NCBI GenBank assembly: GCA_030835905.1
Contig: JAURQX010000053.1
Span: 1 to 42,130 of the forward strand
Source: Alphaproteobacteria bacterium
Lineage (GTDB): Bacteria; Pseudomonadota; Alphaproteobacteria; Rickettsiales; UBA1997
Reading direction: 5' to 3'
Length of the DNA: 42,130 nucleotides
Positions 16,425 through 25,062 of the stretch are shown one piece after another. The notes under the pieces are model-generated. The model was given only the letters and a program-made list of their open reading frames with translations, was not told the origin of the DNA and did no database searches. Positions within the stretch are counted from its first letter, which is position 1. Each line of letters begins with the position of its first letter. The translations under genes were made by a program, and so were the position numbers.

Positions 16425-17684
16425 TTATTTTCGAATCGCACAATAGGCACTCACGTGATATTTGTAAATTGTTAATTGCTCAAGGCCAACCGGACCTCTA
16501 GCATGTAGTTTGCCAGTCGAGATGCCAACTTCAGCGCCAAGGCCAAACTCGCCACCATCAGCAAATTGAGTGGATGCATTATGCATCACAATTGCTGAGT
16601 CAATTTCTTGTAAAAACTTTTGAGACACTAATTTATCTTCACAAATTATGCTTTCGGTATGATTTGAAGAATATTTGTTGATGTGACTTATCGCTTCATC
16701 AATATTTCTAACAATTTTTACCGATACAATTTTATCTAAAAACTCAGTGGCAAAGTCTTTATCATTAGCTTTTTTGATTCTTTTATCAATTTTTTGCGCC
16801 AACTTGTCGCCACGAATTTCGCAATTTTCTTTAATTAAATCATCACAAATTAATGGTAAAATTTTATCAGCAATTTTTTGATCAATTACAATTGATTCAG
16901 TGGCGCCACAAATTCCAGTGCGACGCATTTTAGCGTTAAAAACAATTTTTTGTGCCTTTTCAAGGTTACAAGATTCATGAATATAACTATGACAATTGCC
17001 ATCAAGATGTTTAAAAAGCGGGATTTTGCTTTTACTTGAAATTGCTTTGATTAGTGATTTCCCACCGCGCGGAATTACGACATCAATATATTCTGACATT
17101 TTTAGTAGTTGCGAAACATATTCACGATCAGTATTGCTAATCAAAGTTATGCAATTTTCATCAATATTAAATTCTTTCAAAGCTTGACGATAAATATTGG
17201 CAATAATTGTTGAAGAATTTATTGAATCAGATCCGCAGCGCAGAATTACTGCATTACCAGATTTAAGAGCTAGAGCAGCAACGTCAGAAGTGACATTTGG
17301 CCTTGATTCATAAATAGTGAGCAAAACACCAATCGGCGTTGAAATTCTTTGAATATGCAAACCATTATCTTTTTTAACATCATAAAGAATTTTGCCGATC
17401 GGATCATCAAGTTTGATAATATCTTGAATGGCGCTAATAATTGATTTAATCCTAGGTTCATCAAGTTTAAGGCGATCAATCTTGGCTAAAGATAAGTTAT
17501 TTTTTTGTGCTTGGATTAAGTCTTTTTGGTTGGCTGAGATAATTTTTTGAATATTTTGCTCTAAAAGATCGGCAACTTTAGAAAGAAGTTGGTTTTTAAT
17601 TGTAGTTTTAAGATTAGCAATTTTATGACTGGCAATTTTGCTATTTTGACAAATTTCTTTGACTTGCTGTTTAATTGATTTCAT
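16425..17684 (-). CDS. proA: Gamma-glutamyl phosphate reductase (ProA)
   Basis: A 419-residue NADPH-dependent aldehyde-dehydrogenase-fold enzyme making glutamate-5-semialdehyde for proline. The catalytic Cys is Cys259 in RRTGICGATES. Family blocks include IYESRPNVTSDVAALALKSG, VIPRGGKSLI, FKHLDGNCHSYI and FADGGEFGLGAEVGISTGKL. Length is normal. proB and proC are not adjacent. A palindromic element lies 24 bp upstream of the start codon, so the promoter lies in or beyond that element. Confidence 0.95.
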   Translation of the reverse strand: MKSIKQQVKEICQNSKIASHKIANLKTTIKNQLLSKVADLLEQNIQKIISANQKDLIQAQKNNLSLAKIDRLKLDEPRIKSIISAIQDIIKLDDPIGKILYDVKKDNGLHIQRISTPIGVLLTIYESRPNVTSDVAALALKSGNAVILRCGSDSINSSTIIANIYRQALKEFNIDENCITLISNTDREYVSQLLKMSEYIDVVIPRGGKSLIKAISSKSKIPLFKHLDGNCHSYIHESCNLEKAQKIVFNAKMRRTGICGATESIVIDQKIADKILPLICDDLIKENCEIRGDKLAQKIDKRIKKANDKDFATEFLDKIVSVKIVRNIDEAISHINKYSSNHTESIICEDKLVSQKFLQEIDSAIVMHNASTQFADGGEFGLGAEVGISTGKLHARGPVGLEQLTIYKYHVSAYCAIRK

Positions 17685-17708
17685 TTTTAAATGATCTAAT
17701 TACTTTTA

Positions 17709-17868
17709 TACCAAACTTCATCTTTAATGGTACATTTGGATAAAGAATTTTTGAGGATTAAATTTAAGAGAAAAATTGAGTGTATCACAGATATTTACAA
17801 GGTTTTTCTCTTAAATTTTAGACCAAAAAGACAAAGTCCAAATGTAACATTAAAGATGAAGTCTAGTA
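17709..17868. mobile_element. TAC/GTA palindromic element, TTA-flanked
   Basis: A 160-bp element with ends TACCAAACTTCATCTTTAATG and an inverse differing in about three positions. The inner arms TTTAAGAGAAAAA and TTTTTCTCTTAAA enclose GTGTATCACAGATATTTACA. TTA lies on both sides (17706-17708 and 17869-17871). It is about 85-90% identical by eye to the 24236-24393 copy. It lies between divergent proA and mlaE and takes up most of that intergenic space. Confidence 0.85.
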
Positions 17869-17900
17869 TTATACATCAATAAGTTAATTATAGTGAATTT

Positions 17901-18698
17901 ATGATATCAAATATAACTTTGAATATTTTTAATTTTTTAGCACAAATTGGCCGATTTACCCTAATTAATCTAGCAAAATTGGGCAGAATTAGCTTGTTTG
18001 TAATTAGATCAATTAAGCATTGCTTTTTGCCACCATTTTATCCTAAGTTAATCTTGCGTCAGTTTTTGAGAATAGGTTATTTATCTTTGCCGGTTGTTGG
18101 TTTGACGGCGATTTTTTCTGGTGCGGTTTTGGCTTTGCAAAGCTATTCGGGATTTTCAAGATTTAATGCTGAAAGTACGATCGCGACTGTGGTTGTGCTC
18201 TCTATAACCCGCGAATTGGGACCAGTTTTGGCTGGTTTAATGGTGGCCGGTCGAGTTGGTGCTTCAATGGCGGCTGAAATTGGCACAATGCGCGTTACTG
18301 AGCAGATTGATGCCCTAAAAACTTTATCAACCAATCCTTATAAGTATCTGGTAGCGCCAAGAGTTATTGCAGCTATTTTTTCGCTGCCTTTGTTGGTGCT
18401 AATTGCTGATATTATCGGCGTAATGGGTGGCTATTTGGTAAGTGTCCATTCTTTAGGATTTTCTGCAGGGCCATATATTAACAACACTATCAAGTTCTTA
18501 GAGGCGATTGATGTTGTTTCGGGCTTAGTAAAAGCGGCGTTTTTTGGATTTGTAATTGCAATAATGGGTTGTTATTTTGGTTATAATTCTGATCGAGGCG
18601 CTGAAGGCGTAGGTATAGCCACCACTAATGCGGTGGTTGCTTCTTCAATTTGTATCTTGCTGCTAAATTATATTATAACTGGTTGGTTCTTTGGTTAA
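17901..18698 (+). CDS. mlaE: MlaE-family lipid ABC transporter permease
   Basis: A 265-residue inner-membrane permease with about five to six helices. The diagnostic block SITRELGPVLAGLMVAGRVG continues into AEIGTMRVTEQIDALKTLST, the coupling helix of MlaE/YrbE. Such permeases work with an MlaF ATPase and an MCE-domain MlaD to move phospholipids between membranes. Neither partner follows it here; instead a palindromic element sits 59 bp past the stop. The complex would have to be completed from elsewhere in the genome. Confidence 0.93.
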   Translation: MISNITLNIFNFLAQIGRFTLINLAKLGRISLFVIRSIKHCFLPPFYPKLILRQFLRIGYLSLPVVGLTAIFSGAVLALQSYSGFSRFNAESTIATVVVLSITRELGPVLAGLMVAGRVGASMAAEIGTMRVTEQIDALKTLSTNPYKYLVAPRVIAAIFSLPLLVLIADIIGVMGGYLVSVHSLGFSAGPYINNTIKFLEAIDVVSGLVKAAFFGFVIAIMGCYFGYNSDRGAEGVGIATTNAVVASSICILLLNYIITGWFFG

Positions 18699-18757
18699 GT
18701 GTTTTTTAGCAACAATATGCATTTAATAACAAATCTCACCTTTAAAACAAGAAATAA

Positions 18758-18825
18758 TACCATTTAAACTTTATCCACGTATACCGAGATACAAGGCTAT
18801 ATAGAATTATAGATGAGATTTAGTA
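18758..18825. mobile_element. Short TAC/GTA palindromic element, TAA-flanked
   Basis: A 68-bp element. Its left end TACCATTTAAACTTTAT matches the inverse of 37622-37638, and its right end (AGAATTATAGATGAGATTTAGTA) resembles the arm of the 23007-23098 element. The centre is CACGTATACCGAGATACAAGG. TAA lies on both sides (18755-18757 and 18826-18828). The two arms appear to come from different subfamilies, so this may be a recombinant or internally deleted copy. Confidence 0.7.
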
Positions 18826-18907
18826 TAAAAGCTTTGCAAAAGAAGGGGAGGTGCTAATGCCAAAAAGCTGAGTAGTTAATAAAAGCAAATTGCTAAGGAA
18901 AGTTGAG

Positions 18908-19870
18908 CTATTTAATTAGCTCAACTTCTTTGAAATATCTTAATGCTCCTGGGTGAATTGGGGCTGAATTACCGGCTCTAACCATTTTTGGTTTATCAAG
19001 AGAAGCAAAAACAGGGTGCAATGTTTTAAAATTATCGAAATTATCAAAAGTTGCTTTAATGAGGTTATATACAATTTCATCATCAGTTTTAACAGAAGTT
19101 ACTAGGCTAGCCATAACTCCAAAAGTATTAATATCTTGACTGTTGCCAGCGTACATTCCTCCTGGTATAACTGATTTTACATAGAAAGGATTGACTTTGA
19201 TTAACTTGTCAATTGTTTCTTGGTCGATGTCGATTATTTTTACTTTACAAGCTTGAGTTGCTTCTTGTAAAACGCCATTAGGATTACCTGCCGCATAAAC
19301 CATAACATCGATTTCACCTTCGCACAAAGCTTTAGGTTGCTCTGATGGCTGCAAGTAAGAAACCGACTCAAAGCTATCTTGATCCCATCCTTTAACATCC
19401 ATTAAAACCTTCATGGTAGCATACATTCCAGAGCCAAGAGGTCCAAAATTTACTTTTTTGTTTAATATGTCGTCTAGATTGTTGATTTGTGAATCTTCTT
19501 TTACTGCGATTGTAAAAGTCTCGGTATATAATGAAAAAACTGATCTTAGTTCTTCAAAAGGTTTTTGATCTGCAAAAAAATTAGCCCCATTATATGCTTG
19601 ATATTGCCAATCTGATTGAACTATGCCAAAATCAATTGCTCCACTTCGAATTGCATTTAAATTTGAAACCGATCCACCAGTTGATTCAACTGAGCACCTA
19701 ATACCATGTTCTTTGCGACCTCTGTTTAGTAGGCGACAAATTGCACCACCAGAAGGATAGTAAACTCCAGTAATAGCTCCTGTGCCTATTGATATATATT
19801 TAGTGGCAGCTAATGCTGAAAAAGGCATTAATAAAATTGCTATTAATGTAACAACTGAGCTCTTATTCAT
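18908..19870 (-). CDS. TAXI-family TRAP transporter solute-binding protein
   Basis: A 320-residue periplasmic protein with a clear signal peptide (residues 1-22, cleaved near ALAA). The TAXI hallmarks are YISIGTGAITGVYYPSGGAI, CSVESTGGSVSNL and AIDFGIVQSDWQY. In other bacteria these proteins deliver glutamate or other carboxylates to a fused TRAP permease. No permease gene is next to it. It is transcribed convergently with mlaE and faces a 770-bp gap on its 5' side. Confidence 0.93.
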   Translation of the reverse strand: MNKSSVVTLIAILLMPFSALAATKYISIGTGAITGVYYPSGGAICRLLNRGRKEHGIRCSVESTGGSVSNLNAIRSGAIDFGIVQSDWQYQAYNGANFFADQKPFEELRSVFSLYTETFTIAVKEDSQINNLDDILNKKVNFGPLGSGMYATMKVLMDVKGWDQDSFESVSYLQPSEQPKALCEGEIDVMVYAAGNPNGVLQEATQACKVKIIDIDQETIDKLIKVNPFYVKSVIPGGMYAGNSQDINTFGVMASLVTSVKTDDEIVYNLIKATFDNFDNFKTLHPVFASLDKPKMVRAGNSAPIHPGALRYFKEVELIK

Positions 19871-20641
19871 AAATTAAATGATTTTTATTAATTTTTAACT
19901 AAAATCCAAATTTTCAGAGAAATAATAACTGATATTTTTTTTAAAAGTCAAAATTTATTAAGAAATGTAGAATAAAGCTAGTTTAACTGCATATTCTGAC
20001 TGTATTATTTGGCCTTTTAGTTAAAAAAAACAACAAAATTTGTTCAAGCGTGATATGTTTAATTGCAAAGATAAGTTGCTAAGCAAAGTAATTATAAAGT
20101 GTAAAGCAATTTTTAGCGGATATTTTTACCAAACTTGATTGTAAAATAACAAAAAATTGCATCCTTGTCAAACAAGGATGCATGGGTTAGATGCAAAAAA
20201 TTTTTGACATTAACAATTTAATCTTTACATTGAGTCTGACTTAAAACTTATTAGTAGATTTAGATTTTGATTTAGAAATCAGTTTAAAAGCCTCTAGAAA
20301 GAGCTTTGAGATATAAATTATTATTTCTTCATAATTTTTACTTTTGAGTGTTAATGTTATAATTTTTTAAGAAATTACGCAATTTGAGTTGTAAGCTAAA
20401 AAATTATTTTATGACTGGTTTTCTGACCTCATAAACCCTAAATAGAAGGCGCAGGCCTTTTTGTGACTTTGATACTGCTTTTTTGCATTGAACTATAATT
20501 TGTAGAAAAGTTAAGACTTTGGTTAAATATCCATCTGATATTACACTTTTTACAACAAAAAAGCATTCTGCAGTAAATTTTACCAAGCTAATTTGCAAAT
20601 AAAGTCACAACATATATCAACTAAACCAAATAATTTAAATT
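19871..20641. other. 771-bp gap without a recognisable gene
   Basis: The stretch separates the minus-strand TAXI gene from the plus-strand symporter and must hold both promoters. I find no tRNA, rRNA or known small RNA. The only clear structure is the GC-containing hairpin at 20159-20181. A 64-codon minus-strand frame at 20404-20598 has no recognisable family features, and I do not call it a gene. Confidence 0.6.
20143..20181 (-). terminator. Rho-independent terminator-like hairpin, minus strand
   Basis: On the minus strand a perfect 9-bp stem (GCATCCTTG with CAAGGATGC, 5-base loop) is followed at once by AATTTTTTGTTATTTT. On the plus strand no T tract follows. It is among the strongest stems in the window and would end a minus-strand transcript coming from 20182-20640, where no gene is evident. 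Confidence 0.6.
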
Positions 20642-21931
20642 ATGAAAATTTTAGGAGATTTTGCCAATTCAATAAAAAATTTAATAAGATATTTTATCAA
20701 TTTAAGATTGTGGAAACAAGTTTTAATAGGTCTTTTTTTAGGCGTTGCCGCAGGTTTGTATTTGGGGGAAGAATCTGAAAGTTTAAAAATATTTGGAACA
20801 ATTTTCATAAATCTGATTAAAATGATTATTGTGCCACTTATTTTCTTTGCAATTCTTTCTGGTATTACTTCAATGGAAGATGAAGGGAATTTTACTAGAG
20901 TTGGTATTAAGGGTTTTAGTACTTATCTTTTAACAGCTATGTTTGCTGTTTTTATTGGTTTAGCTGCTGGCTTAATTTTTGAACCAGGTGCTGGAGTTGA
21001 TTTAAATATTATACCAAATGAGAATGCGGACAAAGTGGCTGCTGTTGCTCAGGTTGCTCCACCTTCGATGATTGATTTTTTGGTGGCATTGATACCTACT
21101 AATCCTATTAAATCAATGGCCGAAGGTAAGTTTCTTCAAATAATTATTTTCTCAATTTTTACTGGTATTACTATCAATATTGTTGGTGAAAAAGCTCGTC
21201 CAGTTAAAGAAGTTATTCATTCTGCGGCTCAAGTTTCTTTCAAAATGATTGAGATGATAATAAGGTTAGCTCCATTAGGTGTCTTTGGTTTTATCGCATG
21301 GGTTGTTGGTACACAGGGTACAGATATTTTAATGGCTTTGGGCAAGTTAATAATTACTGTATTAGTTGCTTGCGTGTTCCAATATGTGGTTTTTGGTTTT
21401 ATGTTGGCAATATTTGCTCGTGTCTCACCTATGCCTTTTTACAAAAAAATTCTATTTACGCAGTCAATTGCTTTTGCAACTAGTAGTAGTAAGGCTACCT
21501 TGTCAACTGCAATGGAGCAATTACAAAATAGAATGGGCGTTTCAAAAACTAATTCAAATTTCTTAATGCCTTTAGGAGTTTGTATAAATATGGATGGAAC
21601 GGCAATTTATCTTGGTATTTGTGCATTATTCTTTGCGCAGGCTTATGGCATTGATTTGACATTCCATAACTATATGATGTTAATTTTAACCTGTACTTTG
21701 GGTTCGATTGGTGCTGCTGGAATTCCGAGTGGTTCAATTATTTTTATGGGTATGGTTTTATCTTCAGTTGGTTTGCCAGTTGAAGGTATTGGTATAATTT
21801 TAGGGGTTGATAGGCTTCTTGATATGGTTAGAACTACTATCAATATTACTGGCGACAGTGCTATTACTCTAATGGTTGATGCATCAGAAAATGGCCTTGA
21901 TAAAAAGGTTTATTACGATAAAGATAAATAG
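20642..21931 (+). CDS. Dicarboxylate/amino acid:cation symporter (GltP/DctA family)
   Basis: A 429-residue inner-membrane carrier of the DAACS family that imports glutamate, aspartate or C4-dicarboxylates with Na+ or H+. The family signatures are present: the serine-rich hairpin ATSSSKATLSTAM, PLGVCINMDGTAIY, GAAGIPSGSIIF and DRLLDMVRTTINITGDS. The exact substrate cannot be read from sequence. It shares one base with lolA (TAGTG), so it is the first gene of a symporter-lolA-tolR-tolA run. Glutamate uptake would suit the large glutamate dehydrogenase downstream. Confidence 0.94.
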   Translation: MKILGDFANSIKNLIRYFINLRLWKQVLIGLFLGVAAGLYLGEESESLKIFGTIFINLIKMIIVPLIFFAILSGITSMEDEGNFTRVGIKGFSTYLLTAMFAVFIGLAAGLIFEPGAGVDLNIIPNENADKVAAVAQVAPPSMIDFLVALIPTNPIKSMAEGKFLQIIIFSIFTGITINIVGEKARPVKEVIHSAAQVSFKMIEMIIRLAPLGVFGFIAWVVGTQGTDILMALGKLIITVLVACVFQYVVFGFMLAIFARVSPMPFYKKILFTQSIAFATSSSKATLSTAMEQLQNRMGVSKTNSNFLMPLGVCINMDGTAIYLGICALFFAQAYGIDLTFHNYMMLILTCTLGSIGAAGIPSGSIIFMGMVLSSVGLPVEGIGIILGVDRLLDMVRTTINITGDSAITLMVDASENGLDKKVYYDKDK

Positions 21932-22572
21932 TGACTAGATTTATTGTTAAAATTTTGAGTAAAATTTGCTACATGGCTCTGATGAGTCATGTAGCTTTTT
22001 TTTTAGCATTTAGTGCTGAAGCAAGTGATACAAAAGATGATTTGTTAGCTAAATATTCAAATGAGTTAGCGACGGTTGAGAGCTATCTCAACAATATCAA
22101 AAATTTAACAGCGGATTTTAGGCAAATTACTTCACAAGGTGCAGTTAATACCGGAAAATTTTATCTATCAAGACCCGGAAAAATGAGGGTACGATACGAT
22201 ACCGATCCGGCCATTGTAATTGTTGTAAATGGTCCAGTTTTATCTTATTACGATGTTGAGTTAGAAGAAATATCTAATCTTAGAACTAATACAACTCCTG
22301 CATCTTTTTTAACTAGAAAAAACATTTCGTTTTCAGCCAGAGATATTGATTTGCTTGAAGTTGAAAAGGAGCGGAATTTGATAAAAGTAACTTTAGCAAA
22401 GAAAAATAATAGAGAATCGGGAAAGTTTAGTATAGTTTTTAATCTAAATCCGGTGAGTTTCTTACAAATGGAGGTTAGAAATGATTTGGATGATGTAGTG
22501 AATGTTAGTTTAAAAAATCTTGATCTAGTAACTGATATAGATGACGATTTATTTATTTTAAAAACCAAATAA
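21931..22572 (+). CDS. lolA: Outer-membrane lipoprotein carrier LolA
   Basis: A 213-residue periplasmic chaperone that ferries lipoproteins from LolCDE to the outer membrane. The signal peptide spans about residues 1-31 (cut near AEA-SD). The LolA pattern follows: [31 protein letters not shown] and [11 protein letters not shown]. It starts at GTG, sharing one base with the symporter stop. The presence of LolA fits the two predicted lipoproteins at 5903-7329. Confidence 0.88.
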   Translation: MTRFIVKILSKICYMALMSHVAFFLAFSAEASDTKDDLLAKYSNELATVESYLNNIKNLTADFRQITSQGAVNTGKFYLSRPGKMRVRYDTDPAIVIVVNGPVLSYYDVELEEISNLRTNTTPASFLTRKNISFSARDIDLLEVEKERNLIKVTLAKKNNRESGKFSIVFNLNPVSFLQMEVRNDLDDVVNVSLKNLDLVTDIDDDLFILKTK

Positions 22573-22583
22573 TTGCTGGAATA

Positions 22584-23006
22584 ATGATTATTAATTATGG
22601 TAATAACAGAACTAGGTATCGAAATAATGCGATTAGTGATATAAATATAACACCGTTTGTTGATGTGTTATTGGTGCTACTTATAATTTTCATGGTAACA
22701 GCACCAATTGTAACTGGCGGTTTAAATGTTGACTTGCCAGAGGGTGTTGCAAAAGATTCTGATGATAACAAAGATAACTCTATAACAATATCAATAAGAA
22801 GTGGTGGTGAATTATATATTGGCGAAGAAAGAATTAAAAAAGGTTCTTTGATTTATAGTTTACAGCAAAAAACTTCTAAAAATTACAAGGCCAAAATATA
22901 TATTAAAGCTGACAAAAAAAATGGCTACGGCAATGTCATGCAAATTATCAAAGATGTTAACTTGGCAGGCTTTAATCAAATTGTCCTGGTTACAGAAATT
23001 AAGTGA
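22584..23006 (+). CDS. tolR: ExbD/TolR family biopolymer transport protein
   Basis: A 140-residue protein with a single N-terminal helix and the family motif [20 protein letters not shown], whose Asp in PFVDV is the proton-pathway residue in the helix. The rest is a periplasmic domain ([22 protein letters not shown]). Followed by a TolA-like gene, it is best read as TolR of the Tol-Pal system; the TolQ partner is not adjacent. Its TGA stop (23004-23006) is also the left target duplication of the palindromic element that starts at the next base. Confidence 0.92.
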   Translation: MIINYGNNRTRYRNNAISDINITPFVDVLLVLLIIFMVTAPIVTGGLNVDLPEGVAKDSDDNKDNSITISIRSGGELYIGEERIKKGSLIYSLQQKTSKNYKAKIYIKADKKNGYGNVMQIIKDVNLAGFNQIVLVTEIK

Positions 23007-23098
23007 TACCAAATCCCATCTATAATTCCATATAGATACAAAATATTTTTAACTAAAAAGACGAAGTAGTTATATGGAATTATAGATGGGATTTGGTA
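23007..23098. mobile_element. Perfect palindromic TAC/GTA element on the tolR stop codon
   Basis: A 92-bp element with perfect 28-bp arms beginning TACCAAATCCCATC and a 36-bp loop containing TTTTTAACTAAAAAGACGAA. It is flanked by TGA on both sides (23004-23006, the tolR stop, and 23099-23101). It separates tolR from tolA and could form a strong stem in the transcript between them. The perfect arms suggest that it is the youngest copy in the window. Confidence 0.9.
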
Positions 23099-23147
23099 TG
23101 ATATGGTTTATAATTTGAATAAATAGTAAAATTATTATATATCGGCA

Positions 23148-24074
23148 GTGTCAAAAAGCATAATATATTCAGTTTTATTGCATTTGATTTTGGCTTTATA
23201 TTTGATTTTTGTCTTTAACTTAAGCAAAAGACAATATGATCAAAACGAAAAACTGCATGTCAAAATTGAAGTTAAGGATTTGGGGTTACTAAGCTTTGCT
23301 CAAGAAGATCAATCCCACGATTCTTTAATAAAAAAACCTGAAGAAAATCAAATAAATAAAGAAGAAAAACCTAAAGAGCAAAAGCCTGAAGAGGTTAAGT
23401 CCAAACCAAAAGATAATAACAAAAAAACTAAAGTCGAAGAAATCAAAAAGTCCTTGTTAAAAGCTCCTCTGCCTGCGGCTGTAAGACAGTCAAAAAAGAA
23501 GATTGCAAAAAAAGAAAAGTCTGATTTACAAAATAAGGTCGATAATTCAAAAAAGGATAAAAATATCCAAAAAACTTTGTCAAAAATTGATAGTATCGTA
23601 GCAGATAATAATCAAAGCCAGCCAGTGCAAGAAACTCCAAAACAGCAAGAGCAAAAGGCTGAGCTTATAAAAAAAGAGAATCTTAAAAAAAAGATAGAAG
23701 AAAAGGAATTTCAATTGGCGCAAAAATCTATTTCTGGACTTAATCTTTCAAACCGAGAAAAATTTAATTTATACTCACAGATTAAGAGCTGTTTTCAAAG
23801 AGCTATTGCCAAAAGTGAAGTTAAAAGCAAAGAAAAGATTTTAGTTAAAATTAATATAGATCAAAATGGCTATATTAAGTCTGATATCAATGAATTAGAA
23901 GAGATGATTAAATATAAGGAGCAAAACCAAGAAGATTTTGCTGCTTCTGTGGAAAATGCAAAGATGGCACTTGAAATGTGTAATCCGTTAAGAGGTTTGC
24001 CATTGGAGAAGTATGAAATATGGCAAGAAATAATTTTAGAATTTTCACAAGCCGCGATCGATGGTCAGACATAA
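23148..24074 (+). CDS. tolA: TolA-like envelope-spanning protein
   Basis: A 308-residue protein starting at GTG. One N-terminal helix (about 5-24, IIYSVLLHLILALYLIFVF) carries the Ser-His typical of TolA/TonB anchors. A long Lys/Glu/Gln-rich charged region (about 60-205) is predicted helical. The C-terminal domain (about 210-308; LYSQIKSCFQRAI, ILVKINIDQNGYI, CNPLRGLPLEKY) fits TolA domain III. It would link TolQR to Pal/TolB. TonB is the alternative, but the long charged rod favours TolA. Confidence 0.85.
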   Translation: MSKSIIYSVLLHLILALYLIFVFNLSKRQYDQNEKLHVKIEVKDLGLLSFAQEDQSHDSLIKKPEENQINKEEKPKEQKPEEVKSKPKDNNKKTKVEEIKKSLLKAPLPAAVRQSKKKIAKKEKSDLQNKVDNSKKDKNIQKTLSKIDSIVADNNQSQPVQETPKQQEQKAELIKKENLKKKIEEKEFQLAQKSISGLNLSNREKFNLYSQIKSCFQRAIAKSEVKSKEKILVKINIDQNGYIKSDINELEEMIKYKEQNQEDFAASVENAKMALEMCNPLRGLPLEKYEIWQEIILEFSQAAIDGQT

Positions 24075-24235
24075 TGATAAATATTACCAGCAACTACTTG
24101 CAATTTTAGTAAACAAACAATTTAATTTTGTACAATTGGCAAACTAATTTATTGACCTAATTTACTTTAATGGTTTGCTAATAAATATTATTCTATACTG
24201 TACCCTTTGACTTTAAAAAATAAAGAATAGAGTAA

Positions 24236-24393
24236 TGCCAAGATAAATTTTAATGGTACATTTGGATAAAGGATTTTTAAGGATCAAGCTTAAGAGAAAA
24301 ATTACGTGTATCAGGATATATACAAGGTTTTTCTCTTAAATTTTAGACTAAATAGACAAAATCCAAATGTGTGATTAAAGATGAATTTTGGTA
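24236..24393. mobile_element. TAC/GTA palindromic element, TAA-flanked
   Basis: A 158-bp sister of the 17709-17868 copy. The inner arms CTTAAGAGAAAAA and TTTTTCTCTTAA enclose CGTGTATCAGGATATATACA. The right end is GAATTTTGGTA and the left end, TGCCAAGATAAATTT, is degenerate. TAA lies on both sides (24233-24235 and 24394-24396). It lies upstream of infC; the rest of the 24075-24515 gap is A/T-rich with no gene. Confidence 0.8.
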
Positions 24394-24515
24394 TAATATT
24401 AATAATGCTTTATTTATTTATTATTTGTGACTATTATGTTAACAATAATCTAAAGTCTTGGTATTTGATGAAGCATATCTAAGGCTAAACTTAAACTTAA
24501 ATTTAAATTTAATTT

Positions 24516-25055
24516 GTGAAAACAAACAAACCATTTTCTAGTAAAGATAATCAAAATCCATACAGAGTAAATCATGAAATAGATGCCAAAGAGGCTAGAA
24601 TTGTTGACCAAGATGGCAACGTTTTGGGTGTTCTTACAGTTTCTGAGGCAATATTAAAAGCTGAAGAAGTTGGTCTTGACTTGGTTGAGGTTTCGCCAAA
24701 TTCAAATCCTCCAGTTTGTAAAATTGCTAATTTTGGTAAGATGAAATATGAATTACAAAAAAAATCATCTGAAGCCAAAAAGAAGCAAAAAGTAGTTGAG
24801 ACTAAGGAATTAAAGATGACGATTAATATAGGCAAAGGTGATTACGATGTAAAAATTAAGCATGCTAAAGAATTTATTGAAAAAGGATGTAAAGTTAAAA
24901 TCTCGATTCGTATGAAGGGTAGGGAAATTACTCATCGTGAAATTGCTGAAGAAATGATGAATAATATTCTTGCCGAAACCGCAGAATTTGCTAAAACAGA
25001 ATATGGACCAAAGCTAGAAGGAATGCAACTTGTAGCAATTTTAATCTCACATTAG
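24516..25055 (+). CDS. infC: Translation initiation factor IF-3
   Basis: A 179-residue factor that binds the 30S subunit and proofreads start-codon choice. The N-terminal domain includes GLDLVEVSPNSNPPVCKI, and the C-terminal domain includes KVKISIRMKGREITHREIAEE. The start is GTG. infC often uses a non-AUG start for autoregulation, and GTG is a milder form of this. rpmI and rplT, its usual followers, are absent; the glutamate dehydrogenase gene starts 7 bp after its stop. Confidence 0.96.
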   Translation: MKTNKPFSSKDNQNPYRVNHEIDAKEARIVDQDGNVLGVLTVSEAILKAEEVGLDLVEVSPNSNPPVCKIANFGKMKYELQKKSSEAKKKQKVVETKELKMTINIGKGDYDVKIKHAKEFIEKGCKVKISIRMKGREITHREIAEEMMNNILAETAEFAKTEYGPKLEGMQLVAILISH

Positions 25056-25062
25056 TTAATTT

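Noticed and set aside
20404-20598. 64-codon minus-strand reading frame upstream of the terminator-like hairpin
   Set aside because: No recognisable motif or family feature; kept only as part of the unexplained transcript question.
19871-20641. tRNA, SRP RNA, 6S RNA or tmRNA in the large gap
   Set aside because: No T-loop GGTTCGA-like block, no SRP apical loop and no recognisable 6S fold could be read.
22248-22568. 106-codon frame antisense to lolA
   Set aside because: A shadow of lolA, with low-complexity Ser/Phe/Lys composition.
4441-24394. The palindromic elements as simple transcription terminators
   Set aside because: They lack a consistent T tract, occur between divergent genes as well as after genes, and have matching target duplications, which terminators would not have.
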